Shown: in pieces, positions 37,349 to 46,178 of the stretch | Layout: every line of letters begins with the position of its first letter | Position numbering within the stretch: the stretch's first letter is position 1 | Source: Vreelandella stevensii S18214 | Lineage (GTDB): Bacteria > Pseudomonadota > Gammaproteobacteria > Pseudomonadales > Halomonadaceae | Assembly (NCBI RefSeq): GCF_000275725.1 | Contig: NZ_AJTS01000030.1 | Location: forward strand, 1-64,000 | Reading direction: 5' to 3' | DNA: 64,000 bases | Made by a program: the position numbers and the translations under genes | The notes under the pieces: model-generated | Database searches by the model: none | What the model was told of the DNA's origin: nothing | The model's input: only the letters and a program-made list of their open reading frames with translations

Positions 37349-37537
37349 GGCACTCTTCACCACGTCTAGAAGCCTCATTGACTGGTCAGCCCGCATTATC
37401 GGGCAAGGTGCCATTGTCAATCGTAAGGCCTGCCCGCGCAATCCGGCCGGTCACCAGAATATTGGCAGTTGACTTACTTCGGCCGCCTGTATAGAACGAC
37501 GCTAACATTTGTCTATTTACCAACGTGGGCCATATTG

Positions 37538-38557
37538 ATGGTTATCCGACCCCTGATACTGACAAGCCTGCTGGTTGCTCTGGGCAGCCAGTCGGCCATG
37601 GCCGAGACACGCGGCGATATCGAAGCGCGTATTCGCGCCTTGAATACCGAGCTCTATCAGCTCCGCCAGCAGCTGCAGCAAATTGACGCACCCGAAGCGG
37701 CGGCTCAGGGTATTCCACCGGCGCCCCTGCCAGAAGAGGTCGCCCTGGAGGATTTGACCGAGCGCCGCCAGCTGGAGCAGCAGTCGACGCGTAACCCGTT
37801 TTCCATCACCACCCACCGTACCAATTACCTGTTTCCGGTGAGCTATAACACTAATCAGGACTCCAACAATTTTCGTGAAGTGACCGATGCGTCCGGGCCT
37901 AACAACAACGAAGTGAAGTTCCAGTTCAGCGCCAAGTTCAATCTGGCGGAAGACGTGTTTGGCGACATTGGCGACGTCTATTTCGCCTATACCCAGCGAA
38001 GCTGGTGGCAGGCCTATAACACTGACGCCTCCTCCCCTTTCCGGGAAACCAACTACGAGCCCGAGGTGTTCATCGATTTCGATAACGCCTGGAGCGCTCT
38101 GGGCTGGGTGAATACGCGCAACCGCATCGCCTTCAACCACCAATCCAATGGCCGTTCGGACCCGCTGTCACGGAGCTGGAACCGCGTATACCTGGAAAGC
38201 ACCTTGCAGCGCGGCGACTGGGCACTGACTCTGGCCCCCCACTGGCGCGTGCCGGAATCCGACGGTGACGACGACAACCCGGATATCGAGCGCTTCATGG
38301 GATATGGCGACATTCGTCTGGCCAGGCGCTTGGACAACAATCATGAAGTCGCTGGTCAACTGCGCGGCAACCCGAGCCCGGGCAACCTGGGTACTCAAAT
38401 CGACTATAGCTGGCCCGCCTTCAATGGGGTGCGAGCACACGTACAGTATTACTACGGGTACGGCGAAAGCATGATCGATTACGACAACCGCGTGCATCGC
38501 CTGAGTCTTGGCTTCAGCCTCAACCCGCTGTTCAGCGCCACGGGCCTGAACCGTTGA
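37538..38557 (+). CDS. pldA: Outer membrane phospholipase A1
   Basis: 339 residues from the ATG at 37538, with a signal peptide ending 'SQSAMA'. OMPLA is a 12-stranded barrel that hydrolyses phospholipids displaced to the outer leaflet. The catalytic segment 'FNHQSNGRSDPLSRSWNRVY' carries His201, Ser203 and Asn215, matching E. coli His142/Ser144/Asn156. Between the signal and the barrel are about 60 extra residues, partly coiled coil ('LNTELYQLRQQLQQID'). The barrel start 'NPFSITTHRTNYLFPVSYN' is canonical. Confidence 0.95.
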   Translation: MVIRPLILTSLLVALGSQSAMAETRGDIEARIRALNTELYQLRQQLQQIDAPEAAAQGIPPAPLPEEVALEDLTERRQLEQQSTRNPFSITTHRTNYLFPVSYNTNQDSNNFREVTDASGPNNNEVKFQFSAKFNLAEDVFGDIGDVYFAYTQRSWWQAYNTDASSPFRETNYEPEVFIDFDNAWSALGWVNTRNRIAFNHQSNGRSDPLSRSWNRVYLESTLQRGDWALTLAPHWRVPESDGDDDNPDIERFMGYGDIRLARRLDNNHEVAGQLRGNPSPGNLGTQIDYSWPAFNGVRAHVQYYYGYGESMIDYDNRVHRLSLGFSLNPLFSATGLNR

Positions 38558-38645
38558 TGCGGAACCACTAAACTTTGGGGTTGTCTGTAGAGTGACGGCT
38601 GCTATGCTGAAGCTGTCACTCATTCATTCGTCAAAGGAAGACATC

Positions 38646-38978
38646 ATGGCTAAACGTAACACAGACGCCTCCGCACGTGCCGACCAGCTGAAAGAAGACC
38701 TGCGCCATCTCAGCGAGACGGTCGAAGAGCTAATGAACGCCACATCGAAAGATGCCAGCGGTGAAATGCGCGACCTGCGTGAGCGTGCCGAACGTCGTTT
38801 GAAGGATACTCGTGCCCGCCTGGAAGCCCGCGGCGAGCGCATCTATGAAGACACCCGCGAGTCACTGGCTCAGCAAGCCGATTGCTGCGACCGCTATGTA
38901 CATGAGAACCCCTGGACCAGCATCGGTATCGGTGCCGCAGCTGGCCTGGTGGTAGGTATGCTGCTCGGTCGTCGCTAA
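38646..38978 (+). CDS. YqjD/ElaB-family (DUF883) membrane-anchored protein
   Basis: 110 residues. A long charged helix (to ~75) is followed by 'NPWTSIGIGAAAGLVVGMLL' with a terminal GRR, the family's C-terminal membrane anchor. E. coli YqjD binds ribosomes and is made in stationary phase. An AAAGGAAG site precedes the ATG at 38646. It is the first gene of a yqjD-yqjE-yqjK-like operon; its stop overlaps the next ATG (TAATG). Confidence 0.9.
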   Translation: MAKRNTDASARADQLKEDLRHLSETVEELMNATSKDASGEMRDLRERAERRLKDTRARLEARGERIYEDTRESLAQQADCCDRYVHENPWTSIGIGAAAGLVVGMLLGRR

Positions 38979-39382
38979 TGGCATTGGGGCCAACCCAACG
39001 CGTCTTTTCTGCCGCCAAACGCTTGTTGAGGTCACTGTTAGCCAACGGTGAAACCCGCCTGCGTTTGGCGGTGTTGGAATTGGAGGAAGAGCGCGCTCGT
39101 TTATTGGTACTACTGTTGTTGGCTGGCGCCAGTTTGCTGCTGCTGCTGTTGGGCGTTGCCACACTGACGGCGCTGGTAGTTGTTCTGTTCTGGGACACCT
39201 ATCGGCTGACGGCCATTGGCGTGAGTGCTGGCGTACTGATGGCACTCAGTCTGCTGCTGGCAGTGATTGCCATACGTCAGGCAAAGCGGCACTCGCTGCT
39301 CAAGGAAACCTTGAAACAGCTGGCAGCCGATCGCGCCCTGCTGGAGGCCAATGATGAAGAACTCACCGACCGTCGACGTTAA
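38978..39382 (+). CDS. YqjE-like (phage holin superfamily / DUF1469) membrane protein
   Basis: 134 residues with two membrane hairpins ('LLVLLLLAGASLLLLLLGVA' and 'AIGVSAGVLMALSLLLAVI') flanked by basic, amphipathic helices. Position between yqjD- and yqjK-like genes and size fit YqjE. Its start overlaps the previous stop, and its 3' end overlaps the next gene by 32 bp. Function unknown. Confidence 0.85.
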   Translation: MALGPTQRVFSAAKRLLRSLLANGETRLRLAVLELEEERARLLVLLLLAGASLLLLLLGVATLTALVVVLFWDTYRLTAIGVSAGVLMALSLLLAVIAIRQAKRHSLLKETLKQLAADRALLEANDEELTDRRR

Positions 39383-39668
39383 GACCACAGACAAGCCGTT
39401 GAGTCGCCAGCAGCGCAAGGCAGCGCTGCTGGCCGAGCTGGAACAGCAGCGTATCGATATACTGGTGAGCAGTGATACGTTGCAACGCACTTCCGCGCCG
39501 CTCGACCGGCACTGGCGAAGCCTGCGCTTACCGCTGTACGTCGTGGGCGGGCTCGCTGCCCTGCGGCTGGTTCGCCATCCTGGTGGCGCTATGGCCGTCG
39601 GCAAACGCGCGTTGGCAGGCTATATGCTGCTTCGCAAGCTGAAACTGCTGGCCAAAGTCGCCAGCTGA
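39351..39668 (+). CDS. YqjK-like small protein
   Basis: 105 residues, starting inside the yqjE-like gene in another frame (two adjacent ATGs at 39351/39354). 'LSRQQRKAALLAELEQQRID' followed by a helix and 'RLPLYVVGGLAALRLVRHPG' fits the YqjK-like family. Function unknown; its co-operonic position supports it being real. Confidence 0.72.
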   Translation: MMKNSPTVDVKTTDKPLSRQQRKAALLAELEQQRIDILVSSDTLQRTSAPLDRHWRSLRLPLYVVGGLAALRLVRHPGGAMAVGKRALAGYMLLRKLKLLAKVAS

Positions 39669-39686
39669 CGAGGCGTTTGCCTGTTC

Positions 39687-39721
39687 AAAGCCGCCGGATG
39701 CCTTGCCTCAGGCGGCTTTTT
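39687..39721. terminator. Terminator between yqjK and the convergent flavoprotein gene
   Basis: AAAGCCGCC (39687-39695) pairs with GGCGGCTTT (39711-39719), followed by TT. The A-rich 5' flank lets it also serve the reverse strand. Confidence 0.8.
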
Positions 39722-39730
39722 CAATGGTGA

Positions 39731-40915
39731 TCAACACGCCTGGCCACAGGCGACGCCACTCGCCCAGGCCCACTGGAAGTTGTAACCACCCAACTGGCCC
39801 GTGACATCCAGCACTTCGCCAATGAAACGCAGCTGGGGTAAGCCTCGTACTTCAAAACTCTTCGACGAAATGGCCTCGGTACTGATCCCGCCCATGGTCA
39901 CCTCTGCCGTACGCCAACCCTCTGTGCCCGCCGGTTTCACCTGCCACTCATTGAGGTACTGTGCCCAGCAGTCGATCGCCTCGTTGCTGTACTGTGCCAA
40001 TGGCATGCCGGTGGCGTGCTCGGGGTACCACTCCACTATCGCCTGTGCCAGACGTTTGGGAAACCGCTCGCCCAGCCAGGTAGACAACATGCGCTTGGGA
40101 GTTTGCTCACGCGCATGACGCAGCGAAGCCGCCACCTCCTCACCCGGCAATAAATCAATCGTAATGGCGCTACCGGGCTGCCAGACGCTCGAAATCTGGA
40201 GCATCGCCGGCCCCGACAGCCCCCGATGGGTAAACAGCATGGGCTCATTGAAGCGCCCTTGACCACAGCTGACCGATACCGGCACGCTGAGCCCTGACAG
40301 CGTTTCAGCACGCGCTTTCCAGACATCACTGAGCGTGAAGGGCACCAACCCAGGCCGAGTAGGCAACACCTCAAGTCCAAATTGACGGGCGAGATCGTAA
40401 CCGAAGCCCGAAGCCCCCATGGTGGGAATGGAGAGCCCCCCCGTGGCCACTACCAACACGCCACAGCTGATGGTGCCCATCGAGGTAGTCAACTGCATTC
40501 CCTCGCCCAAGCGCTCCACCTTGGAAATGGACGTCTTCAATGCCAGTTCGACGCCGGCCCATTCACATTCGGTCAGCAGGACTCTCACGATCTCCTTGGC
40601 GGAGTCGGCACAAAAGAGTTGCCCCGGCGCTTTTTCCACGTACTCTACGCCATGGCGCTCTACCAACGATACAAAATGTTCCGGTCGGTAACGTTTCAAT
40701 GCAGAAATGCAAAAGTAAGGATTTTCAGAGTAAAAATGGCTTGGAGAGGCGTCAAGGTTGGTAAAGTTGCAACGACCGCCTCCTGACATGAGGATTTTCT
40801 TGCCCGGTTTATTGGCATGGTCAACCACCAGCACGCGCCGCCCTGCATAACCTGCTTGAGCCGCACACATCAACCCGGCGGCACCTGCGCCAATGACGAC
40901 CACGTCATACATCAT
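39731..40915 (-). CDS. YhiN/HI0933-family flavoprotein
   Basis: 394 residues from the ATG at 40915 (the open frame to 41083 lacks homologous text). N-terminal FAD motif 'VVVIGAGAAGLMCAAQAGYA', then 'PGKKILMSGGGRCNFTN', a family signature. Further text: 'GVLVVATGGLSIPTMGASGF' and C-terminal 'FIGEVLDVTGQLGGYNFQWA' with 'ASG' after it. The family (PF03486) is widespread; some members act on tRNA or rRNA modification intermediates, but the role is generally unassigned. Monocistronic. Confidence 0.9.
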   Translation of the reverse strand: MMYDVVVIGAGAAGLMCAAQAGYAGRRVLVVDHANKPGKKILMSGGGRCNFTNLDASPSHFYSENPYFCISALKRYRPEHFVSLVERHGVEYVEKAPGQLFCADSAKEIVRVLLTECEWAGVELALKTSISKVERLGEGMQLTTSMGTISCGVLVVATGGLSIPTMGASGFGYDLARQFGLEVLPTRPGLVPFTLSDVWKARAETLSGLSVPVSVSCGQGRFNEPMLFTHRGLSGPAMLQISSVWQPGSAITIDLLPGEEVAASLRHAREQTPKRMLSTWLGERFPKRLAQAIVEWYPEHATGMPLAQYSNEAIDCWAQYLNEWQVKPAGTEGWRTAEVTMGGISTEAISSKSFEVRGLPQLRFIGEVLDVTGQLGGYNFQWAWASGVACGQAC

Positions 40916-40972
40916 CCTGGAGCCCTTACATGAAAAGTTGACTATCTTAGCAGCTGACAAACCGCACAACAC

Positions 40973-41007
40973 TTTACAAGCACAAAATACATGTACATAT
41001 AATGTAT
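40973..41007 (+). promoter_or_regulatory. RND operon promoter with overlapping palindromes
   Basis: TTTACA (40973-40978) and a perfect TATAAT (40998-41003) are 19 bp apart. TACATGTA (40988-40995) is a palindrome, and ATACAT/ATGTAT arms (40987-40992 and 41002-41007) bracket the -10. This looks like a repressor operator; no regulator gene is adjacent. Confidence 0.5.
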
Positions 41008-41106
41008 AGATAACTTCCCTATGTACCGATATCTTGCCGTTAGCGCTTATCACGGCAGCCGTTTTCCGGATAATGCGGGACACCTCCTGTTGACGCTGAG
41101 ACGCTC

Positions 41107-42171
41107 ATGCTCGTTTATAAACGCCTCTTTCTCTTCATCGTGCTGGCCGCCATGTCACCTCTGGCCCTGGCACAGTCCCCACCACCAGTGATCGGTCATG
41201 TTGCCCAGGCCACCCAATGGTCCGATCCTCTGGAGGCGCTGGGTACGTTGCGCGCCGATGAGAGCGTCACGCTATCGGCCACCGTCACCGACACCATTGC
41301 CGAGATCACTTTCGAGGATGGTGCTCAGGTCGAACAGGGCGAACTGCTGATTCGTCTTGAAGATGCCGAAGAGCAAGCCTTGCTCAGAGCCGCGCGCGCC
41401 ATCACCGACGAGCGCCGCAACGCGGTGACCAGAACGTCTCAACTTCAGGAGCGCAATTTGGCCCCCCGCGCCGAACTGGAAGACACCCAGGCGCGGCTAA
41501 GACAGGCCGAAGCCGACGTGCAGGCCCTCCAGGCACGCCTGGCCAACTACCGCGTGGTCGCGCCCTTCAGCGGCCGCGTTGGCTTTCGCAACGTCAGCGT
41601 TGGCGCGCTGGTGACCCCGGGCATGGAGCTGGTGACCCTCGACAAGCTGGATGTCATGAAGCTGGACTTTACCGTACCGGAAGTGTTTCTGGGGCGCCTG
41701 TCGGCAGGGCTGGCGCTGAGTGCGACCACCGCCGCCTACCCGGATGAGGTCTTCCGAGGTGAAATCGCCAGCATTGGCACGCGCATCGACCCGGTGTCAC
41801 GCAGCGTTAGCGTCCGGGCCGAGCTGGCCAACCCCGCGCTGCGCCTGCGCCCCGGCATGTTGATGGAGGTGGTCGTGCAGCAACGCGTGCGCAATACGCT
41901 GGTACTGCCTGAAGCCGCTATCGAGCCGAGCGGCAATCGCCATTTCGTGATGGTCATTCACGAGGAGGAAGGAGAGCATCGCCTGGAGCGCCGCGAGGTC
42001 GCCCTGGGTGAGCGCCGCAGTGGGGAAGTGGAAGTGCTCGAGGGTGTGGCAGATGGCGAGCTGGTGGCAGTGCACGGCCTGCAGCTGGCCCGCGACGGCC
42101 AGCAGGTTCGCTTGATGGGCATTACCGACGAAGAAACCAGCATCCGTACCCTGCTGGAGGCTGACCGCTAA
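41107..42171 (+). CDS. RND efflux periplasmic adaptor (membrane fusion protein)
   Basis: 354 residues with a signal peptide cut after 'PLALAQ'. It has a lipoyl/barrel-sandwich half ('ESVTLSATVTDTIAEITFED' and 'GAQVEQGELLIRLED'), a helical hairpin ('ARAITDERRNAVTRTSQLQE'), the return 'VVAPFSGRVGFRNVSVGALV', and a beta-barrel domain. It links the inner-membrane pump to an outer-membrane channel that is not encoded here. Its stop overlaps the pump start (TAATG). Confidence 0.93.
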   Translation: MLVYKRLFLFIVLAAMSPLALAQSPPPVIGHVAQATQWSDPLEALGTLRADESVTLSATVTDTIAEITFEDGAQVEQGELLIRLEDAEEQALLRAARAITDERRNAVTRTSQLQERNLAPRAELEDTQARLRQAEADVQALQARLANYRVVAPFSGRVGFRNVSVGALVTPGMELVTLDKLDVMKLDFTVPEVFLGRLSAGLALSATTAAYPDEVFRGEIASIGTRIDPVSRSVSVRAELANPALRLRPGMLMEVVVQQRVRNTLVLPEAAIEPSGNRHFVMVIHEEEGEHRLERREVALGERRSGEVEVLEGVADGELVAVHGLQLARDGQQVRLMGITDEETSIRTLLEADR

Positions 42172-45100
42172 TGCGCTTATCCGACATCTCCGTACAGCGT
42201 CCGGTGCTGGCCATGGTCATCGCCGCGCTGATCGTGGCTTTTGGTCTACTCGCGCTAAATCGCCTGCCGCTGCAAGAGTACCCCACCGTCGACCCGCCCA
42301 TTGTCAGTATCGACACGCGTTACCCCGGCGCCTCGGCCAGCGTGGTCGAAACCCGTATCACCCAGGTGCTGGAAGACCGTATTGCCGGGGTAGAAGGCAT
42401 CGAGCTGATCACGTCTCAAAGCGAAGATGGCCGTTCGCGCATTCAGATCGAGTTTGCCATCAGCATGGATATCGACGCGGCCGCCAACGACGTCCGCGAC
42501 CGCATATCGGGCGCCCTGCGCAACCTTCCCGATGATGCTGACAACCCTGAAGTCACCAAGGCCGACAGCAGCGATGAAATCGTCATCTGGCTTAGTCTCT
42601 CAGGGGCGGACTACTCGATCACCGAGCTCACCGACTACGCCAACCGCTTTCTGGTGGACAGCCTGTCGGTGCAGCCGGGGGTGGCCAGGGTGCGCGTGGG
42701 CGGCGGGCGTGACTACGCCATGCGTGTCTGGCTGGACCGCAACGCGCTGGCAGCACGGGGCCTCACCGTGGGTGATATCGAGGACGCCCTGCGTGCCGAA
42801 AACGTCGAGCTGCCCGCGGGTTCCATCGAGTCCGATGATCGCCAGTTCATCGTACGGCTGCCGCGCAATTTCGCCACTGCCGATGACTTTCAGCGGCTGG
42901 CGGTTACCCAGGGCAGCAACGGGCACCTGATTCGTCTGGCCGATGTGGCCCGAGTGGAAGTGGGCTCGGTGGAAGACCGTTCGGTGTTTCGGGCCAACGG
43001 CGTGCCCATGGTGGGGCTAGGCATGATCATGCAGTCCACCGCCAACGTGGTGGAGCTTTCCGAAGCGGTACAGCAGGAGCTGGAGCGCTTACAAGGCACC
43101 CTGCCCGAGGGCATGTCACTGTCACTCAACTACGATGCTTCGGTGTTCGTATCCGGAGCCATCGACCAGGTGGTCATGACGCTGTTCATCGCCATGGGGC
43201 TGGTGGTGATCGTGATTTTCCTGTTCCTGGGCAATCTGCGAACCACCATCGTGCCCGCCGTGACCGTCCCCATCGCCGTGATTGGCGCCTTTACCGCGCT
43301 GGCGGCCATGAATTTCTCGATCAACCTGCTGACGCTGCTTGCGCTGGTACTGGCCATTGGCCTGATCGTCGACGACGCCATCGTGGTGCTGGAAAACATC
43401 AACCGGCGCATGCACGATTACGGTGAGACACCGCTGGTGGCGGCCTTCCGCGGCACTCGTCAAATCGCTTTTGCGGTCATTGCCACGACCCTCGTGCTGG
43501 TAGCCGTGTTCGTGCCGCTGAGCATGCTGCAGGGTGACATCGGCCGTCTGTTTTCCGAATTTGCGCTGACCATGGCCGCCGCGGTGGTCGTCTCCACGCT
43601 GCTGGCCCTGACCCTGACGCCCATGATGGCTTCCAAGATCCTCAAGCCGGGGATGCACGATAGCCGCATTGGCCAAGGGGTGCAGTGGCTGCTGGACGGC
43701 GCTCGAAAGCGTTACCAGCGCGCGCTGGAGGTCGTGCTGGCATTCAGATGGGTGGTGGTGGCCCTGTTTGCCCTGCTGGTGGCAGGCACTGCCTGGCTGG
43801 CGTCGGTGCTGCCCAGCGAATACACCCCCCAGGAGGATCGCGGCAACTTCATCGTACTGGTCAACGGGCCAGAGGGCGCCACCTTCGATTACATGATGGA
43901 TTACATGGATGAGATCGAAGCTCGCCTGACTCCCTTTGTCGATAGCGGTGAGCTGGAGCGCGTGGTGGTCCGGGCACCGCGGGGGTTCGGCAATATCGAA
44001 AACTTCAACAGCGGCTTCATCATCGTCAACATGGCCGACTGGGGCAGCCGCCGCAGCGCCTGGGAGATCATGGCGGACGTGAGGCAAACCCTGGGCTCTT
44101 TGCCGGGCGTGCAAGCCTTCCCGGTCATGCGCCAGGGGTTTGGTCAACGCACCCAGAAACCGGTCCAGTTCGTGCTAGGGGGCGGCACTTACGAGGAACT
44201 GGCCAGCTGGCGGGATACGCTGGTCAACCATATTCGCGAGCACAACCCGCGCCTGACCGCCGTAGAGAGCAACTACAACGAAACCCAGCCGCAGCTCAGG
44301 GTCGACATCAACTACGAACGGGCGGCCGCGCTGGGGGTCACCGTCACGGAAATAGGCCGCACGTTGGAGGTGCTGCTCGGTGGGCGCAACGTGACCCGTT
44401 ACGTGGATGACGGCGAAGAGTACGACGTGATTCTGGAAGGCGACCGTGGCCGCCAAAACAGCCCGCGAGCGCTGGACAACATCCAGGTGCGCTCCGCGCG
44501 GTCCGGTGAGCTGATTCCGCTGGCCAGCCTGGTGACACTCTCTGACTTCGCTGGCGCCAGCACGCTCAACCGCTTCGATCGCGTGCGCGCCATTACCATC
44601 GAGGCCAACCTGGCCGATGGCTACCCACTGGGTGAAGCGCTGGCCTACCTGCAGGAGACCGCAGACACCATCCTGCCGGAAGAAGTGCAGACCAATCTGG
44701 CAGGCCCTTCTCGAGACTTCCAGCAGGCCAGCGGGGCGACGACCTTCCTGCTGGTACTTGGCGCCATAGTAGTTTTCCTGGTGCTTGCCGCCCAGTTCGA
44801 GAGCCTGATTCACCCCTTCGTGATCATGCTGACGGTGCCGCTGGCCATGAGTGGCGCCCTGCTGGCCCTGCTGCTGACCGGCCAGTCATTGAATATCTAC
44901 AGTCAGGTGGGGCTGGTGCTGCTGATAGGATTGGCGGCCAAGAATGGCATCCTGATCGTCGAGTTCGCCAACCAGCTGCGCGATGAGGGTCAGGCCTTTC
45001 GCTCGGCCCTGATCGAAGCGTCGGTGACCCGCCTGCGGCCCATTTTGATGACGGCGGTGACCACCATGGCCGGGGCGATTCCGCTGATCGTTTCCAGTGG

Positions 45101-45311
45101 CCCTGGCGCAGAGTCTCGCCTGGTGATTGGCACGGTGATCATGGCGGGGGTCGGCGCGGCCACGGTGTTTACGCTGTTCGTGGTGCCGGTGGCCTACGAC
45201 TTGCTGGCACGCTACTCAGGCTCCCCTGGCGCCGTTAAGCGGCAGCTGGAAGAAGAAATTGCCAATGCGCCGGAGGCCGACCACGAACCGCTGGCTACGC
45301 CCGAGCGCTAA
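42171..45311 (+). CDS. RND multidrug efflux transporter
   Basis: 1046 residues, HAE1-type (AcrB/MexB superfamily) with 12 membrane helices and two large periplasmic loops. TM4 carries the proton-relay Asp pair in 'AIGLIVDDAIVVLENINRRM'. TM10 'GLAAKNGILIVEFANQLRDE' has the paired Lys. The N-terminus 'LSDISVQRPVLAMVIAALIV' is typical of MexW/MdtB-like pumps. Substrates cannot be inferred. Confidence 0.95.
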   Translation: MRLSDISVQRPVLAMVIAALIVAFGLLALNRLPLQEYPTVDPPIVSIDTRYPGASASVVETRITQVLEDRIAGVEGIELITSQSEDGRSRIQIEFAISMDIDAAANDVRDRISGALRNLPDDADNPEVTKADSSDEIVIWLSLSGADYSITELTDYANRFLVDSLSVQPGVARVRVGGGRDYAMRVWLDRNALAARGLTVGDIEDALRAENVELPAGSIESDDRQFIVRLPRNFATADDFQRLAVTQGSNGHLIRLADVARVEVGSVEDRSVFRANGVPMVGLGMIMQSTANVVELSEAVQQELERLQGTLPEGMSLSLNYDASVFVSGAIDQVVMTLFIAMGLVVIVIFLFLGNLRTTIVPAVTVPIAVIGAFTALAAMNFSINLLTLLALVLAIGLIVDDAIVVLENINRRMHDYGETPLVAAFRGTRQIAFAVIATTLVLVAVFVPLSMLQGDIGRLFSEFALTMAAAVVVSTLLALTLTPMMASKILKPGMHDSRIGQGVQWLLDGARKRYQRALEVVLAFRWVVVALFALLVAGTAWLASVLPSEYTPQEDRGNFIVLVNGPEGATFDYMMDYMDEIEARLTPFVDSGELERVVVRAPRGFGNIENFNSGFIIVNMADWGSRRSAWEIMADVRQTLGSLPGVQAFPVMRQGFGQRTQKPVQFVLGGGTYEELASWRDTLVNHIREHNPRLTAVESNYNETQPQLRVDINYERAAALGVTVTEIGRTLEVLLGGRNVTRYVDDGEEYDVILEGDRGRQNSPRALDNIQVRSARSGELIPLASLVTLSDFAGASTLNRFDRVRAITIEANLADGYPLGEALAYLQETADTILPEEVQTNLAGPSRDFQQASGATTFLLVLGAIVVFLVLAAQFESLIHPFVIMLTVPLAMSGALLALLLTGQSLNIYSQVGLVLLIGLAAKNGILIVEFANQLRDEGQAFRSALIEASVTRLRPILMTAVTTMAGAIPLIVSSGPGAESRLVIGTVIMAGVGAATVFTLFVVPVAYDLLARYSGSPGAVKRQLEEEIANAPEADHEPLATPER

Positions 45312-45342
45312 GCAACCTCTGCTACCGAGTAGACAGACAACC

Positions 45343-45369
45343 AGGGCGCCAAAAGGCGCCCTTGTTGTT
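45343..45369. terminator. Terminator after the RND operon
   Basis: AGGGCGCC (45343-45350), AAAA loop, GGCGCCCT (45355-45362), then TGTTGTT. It lies between convergent genes. Confidence 0.75.
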
Positions 45370-45408
45370 GAAAACCGCTGCTGAAGATCGTTAAAGCAGT
45401 GCGTACGG

Positions 45409-45837
45409 TTACTCGCAGTCGCCGATGCGCTCGCCTTCGATCACGGTGTTCATGGTCAATTCGCCCATGGGTGACTGGGTGAAGATGTCCACGCTGCCTT
45501 CGATACGCTCACCCATGAAGCGCATTTCACCGTCGATATTGGCTTCGCCGCCTTCAGCACGGCACACCATGCTGTACGAAAGGCCATCGGCGTTCATGTC
45601 CTGGTGCTGCAGCTCGCAGCCCTCTTCTTCTTCGATGAAGCCAAACTCTGCGCCATCCAGCTCTTCCTGGGTGATGCACTGACGCTCGGTTTCCGTCTGA
45701 TCGGGAATCTGCATGTCACCGCTGATACTGGTTACGCTGACGAACTCCCACTCGCCAGGCGTTACGTTGGGTGTTTCCGCCAGAGCGACCATCGGGAAGG
45801 CCAATAAGGCCGCTACTGCCATGTGACGTTTCATCAT
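45409..45837 (-). CDS. DUF3617 family secreted protein
   Basis: 142 residues with a signal peptide ('LLAFPMVALA'). 'TPGEWEFVSVTSISGDMQIP' and 'RQCITQEELDGAEFGF' are the family hallmarks, with paired Cys (Cys in CIT, GCEL, VCRA and the C-terminal GDCE). Very acidic, as expected for a periplasmic protein of a halophile. Function unknown. Either of two adjacent Met codons may start it. Confidence 0.85.
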   Translation of the reverse strand: MMKRHMAVAALLAFPMVALAETPNVTPGEWEFVSVTSISGDMQIPDQTETERQCITQEELDGAEFGFIEEEEGCELQHQDMNADGLSYSMVCRAEGGEANIDGEMRFMGERIEGSVDIFTQSPMGELTMNTVIEGERIGDCE

Positions 45838-45961
45838 CGTTTTTTCTCACTAGGTTAATTGGGTAAACCCGCTCTTATCCTACCTGAATCATGCCGCTTG
45901 TGCCCGCCCCGGACAGGGCTGTTACACTGGATATCCTTTTTCTGCCTGACAGGCAACCACC

Positions 45962-46171
45962 ATGCATGACGACGCGCTGGTCCCCCATGACTTCTACTGC
46001 CCCTATTGTGACACGCCTCTGACCTTCATGATCGACACGTCACAGGGCAGCCACGATACCTGGGAAGATTGCCATCAATGCTGCGCCCCCATCCGGCTTC
46101 AGGTGGTGATCTCACCTTTCACAGGCGAACTCGACGCCGTCATCACCGGCCGTGACGACGACGTCTTGTGA
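45962..46171 (+). CDS. CPXCG-motif cysteine-rich small protein
   Basis: 69 residues. The pair 'FYCPYCDTPLTFMID' and 'WEDCHQCCAPIRLQV' forms a zinc-ribbon-like C-x2-C...C-x2-C unit as in the CPXCG-motif family. Function unknown. It ends 7 bp from the convergent potI stop. Confidence 0.88.
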   Translation: MHDDALVPHDFYCPYCDTPLTFMIDTSQGSHDTWEDCHQCCAPIRLQVVISPFTGELDAVITGRDDDVL

Positions 46172-46178
46172 GCCATGG

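Noticed and set aside
43122-44147. 341-codon reverse open frame inside the RND pump gene
   Set aside because: Antisense shadow with His/Gln-rich text; the pump frame is intact and conserved.
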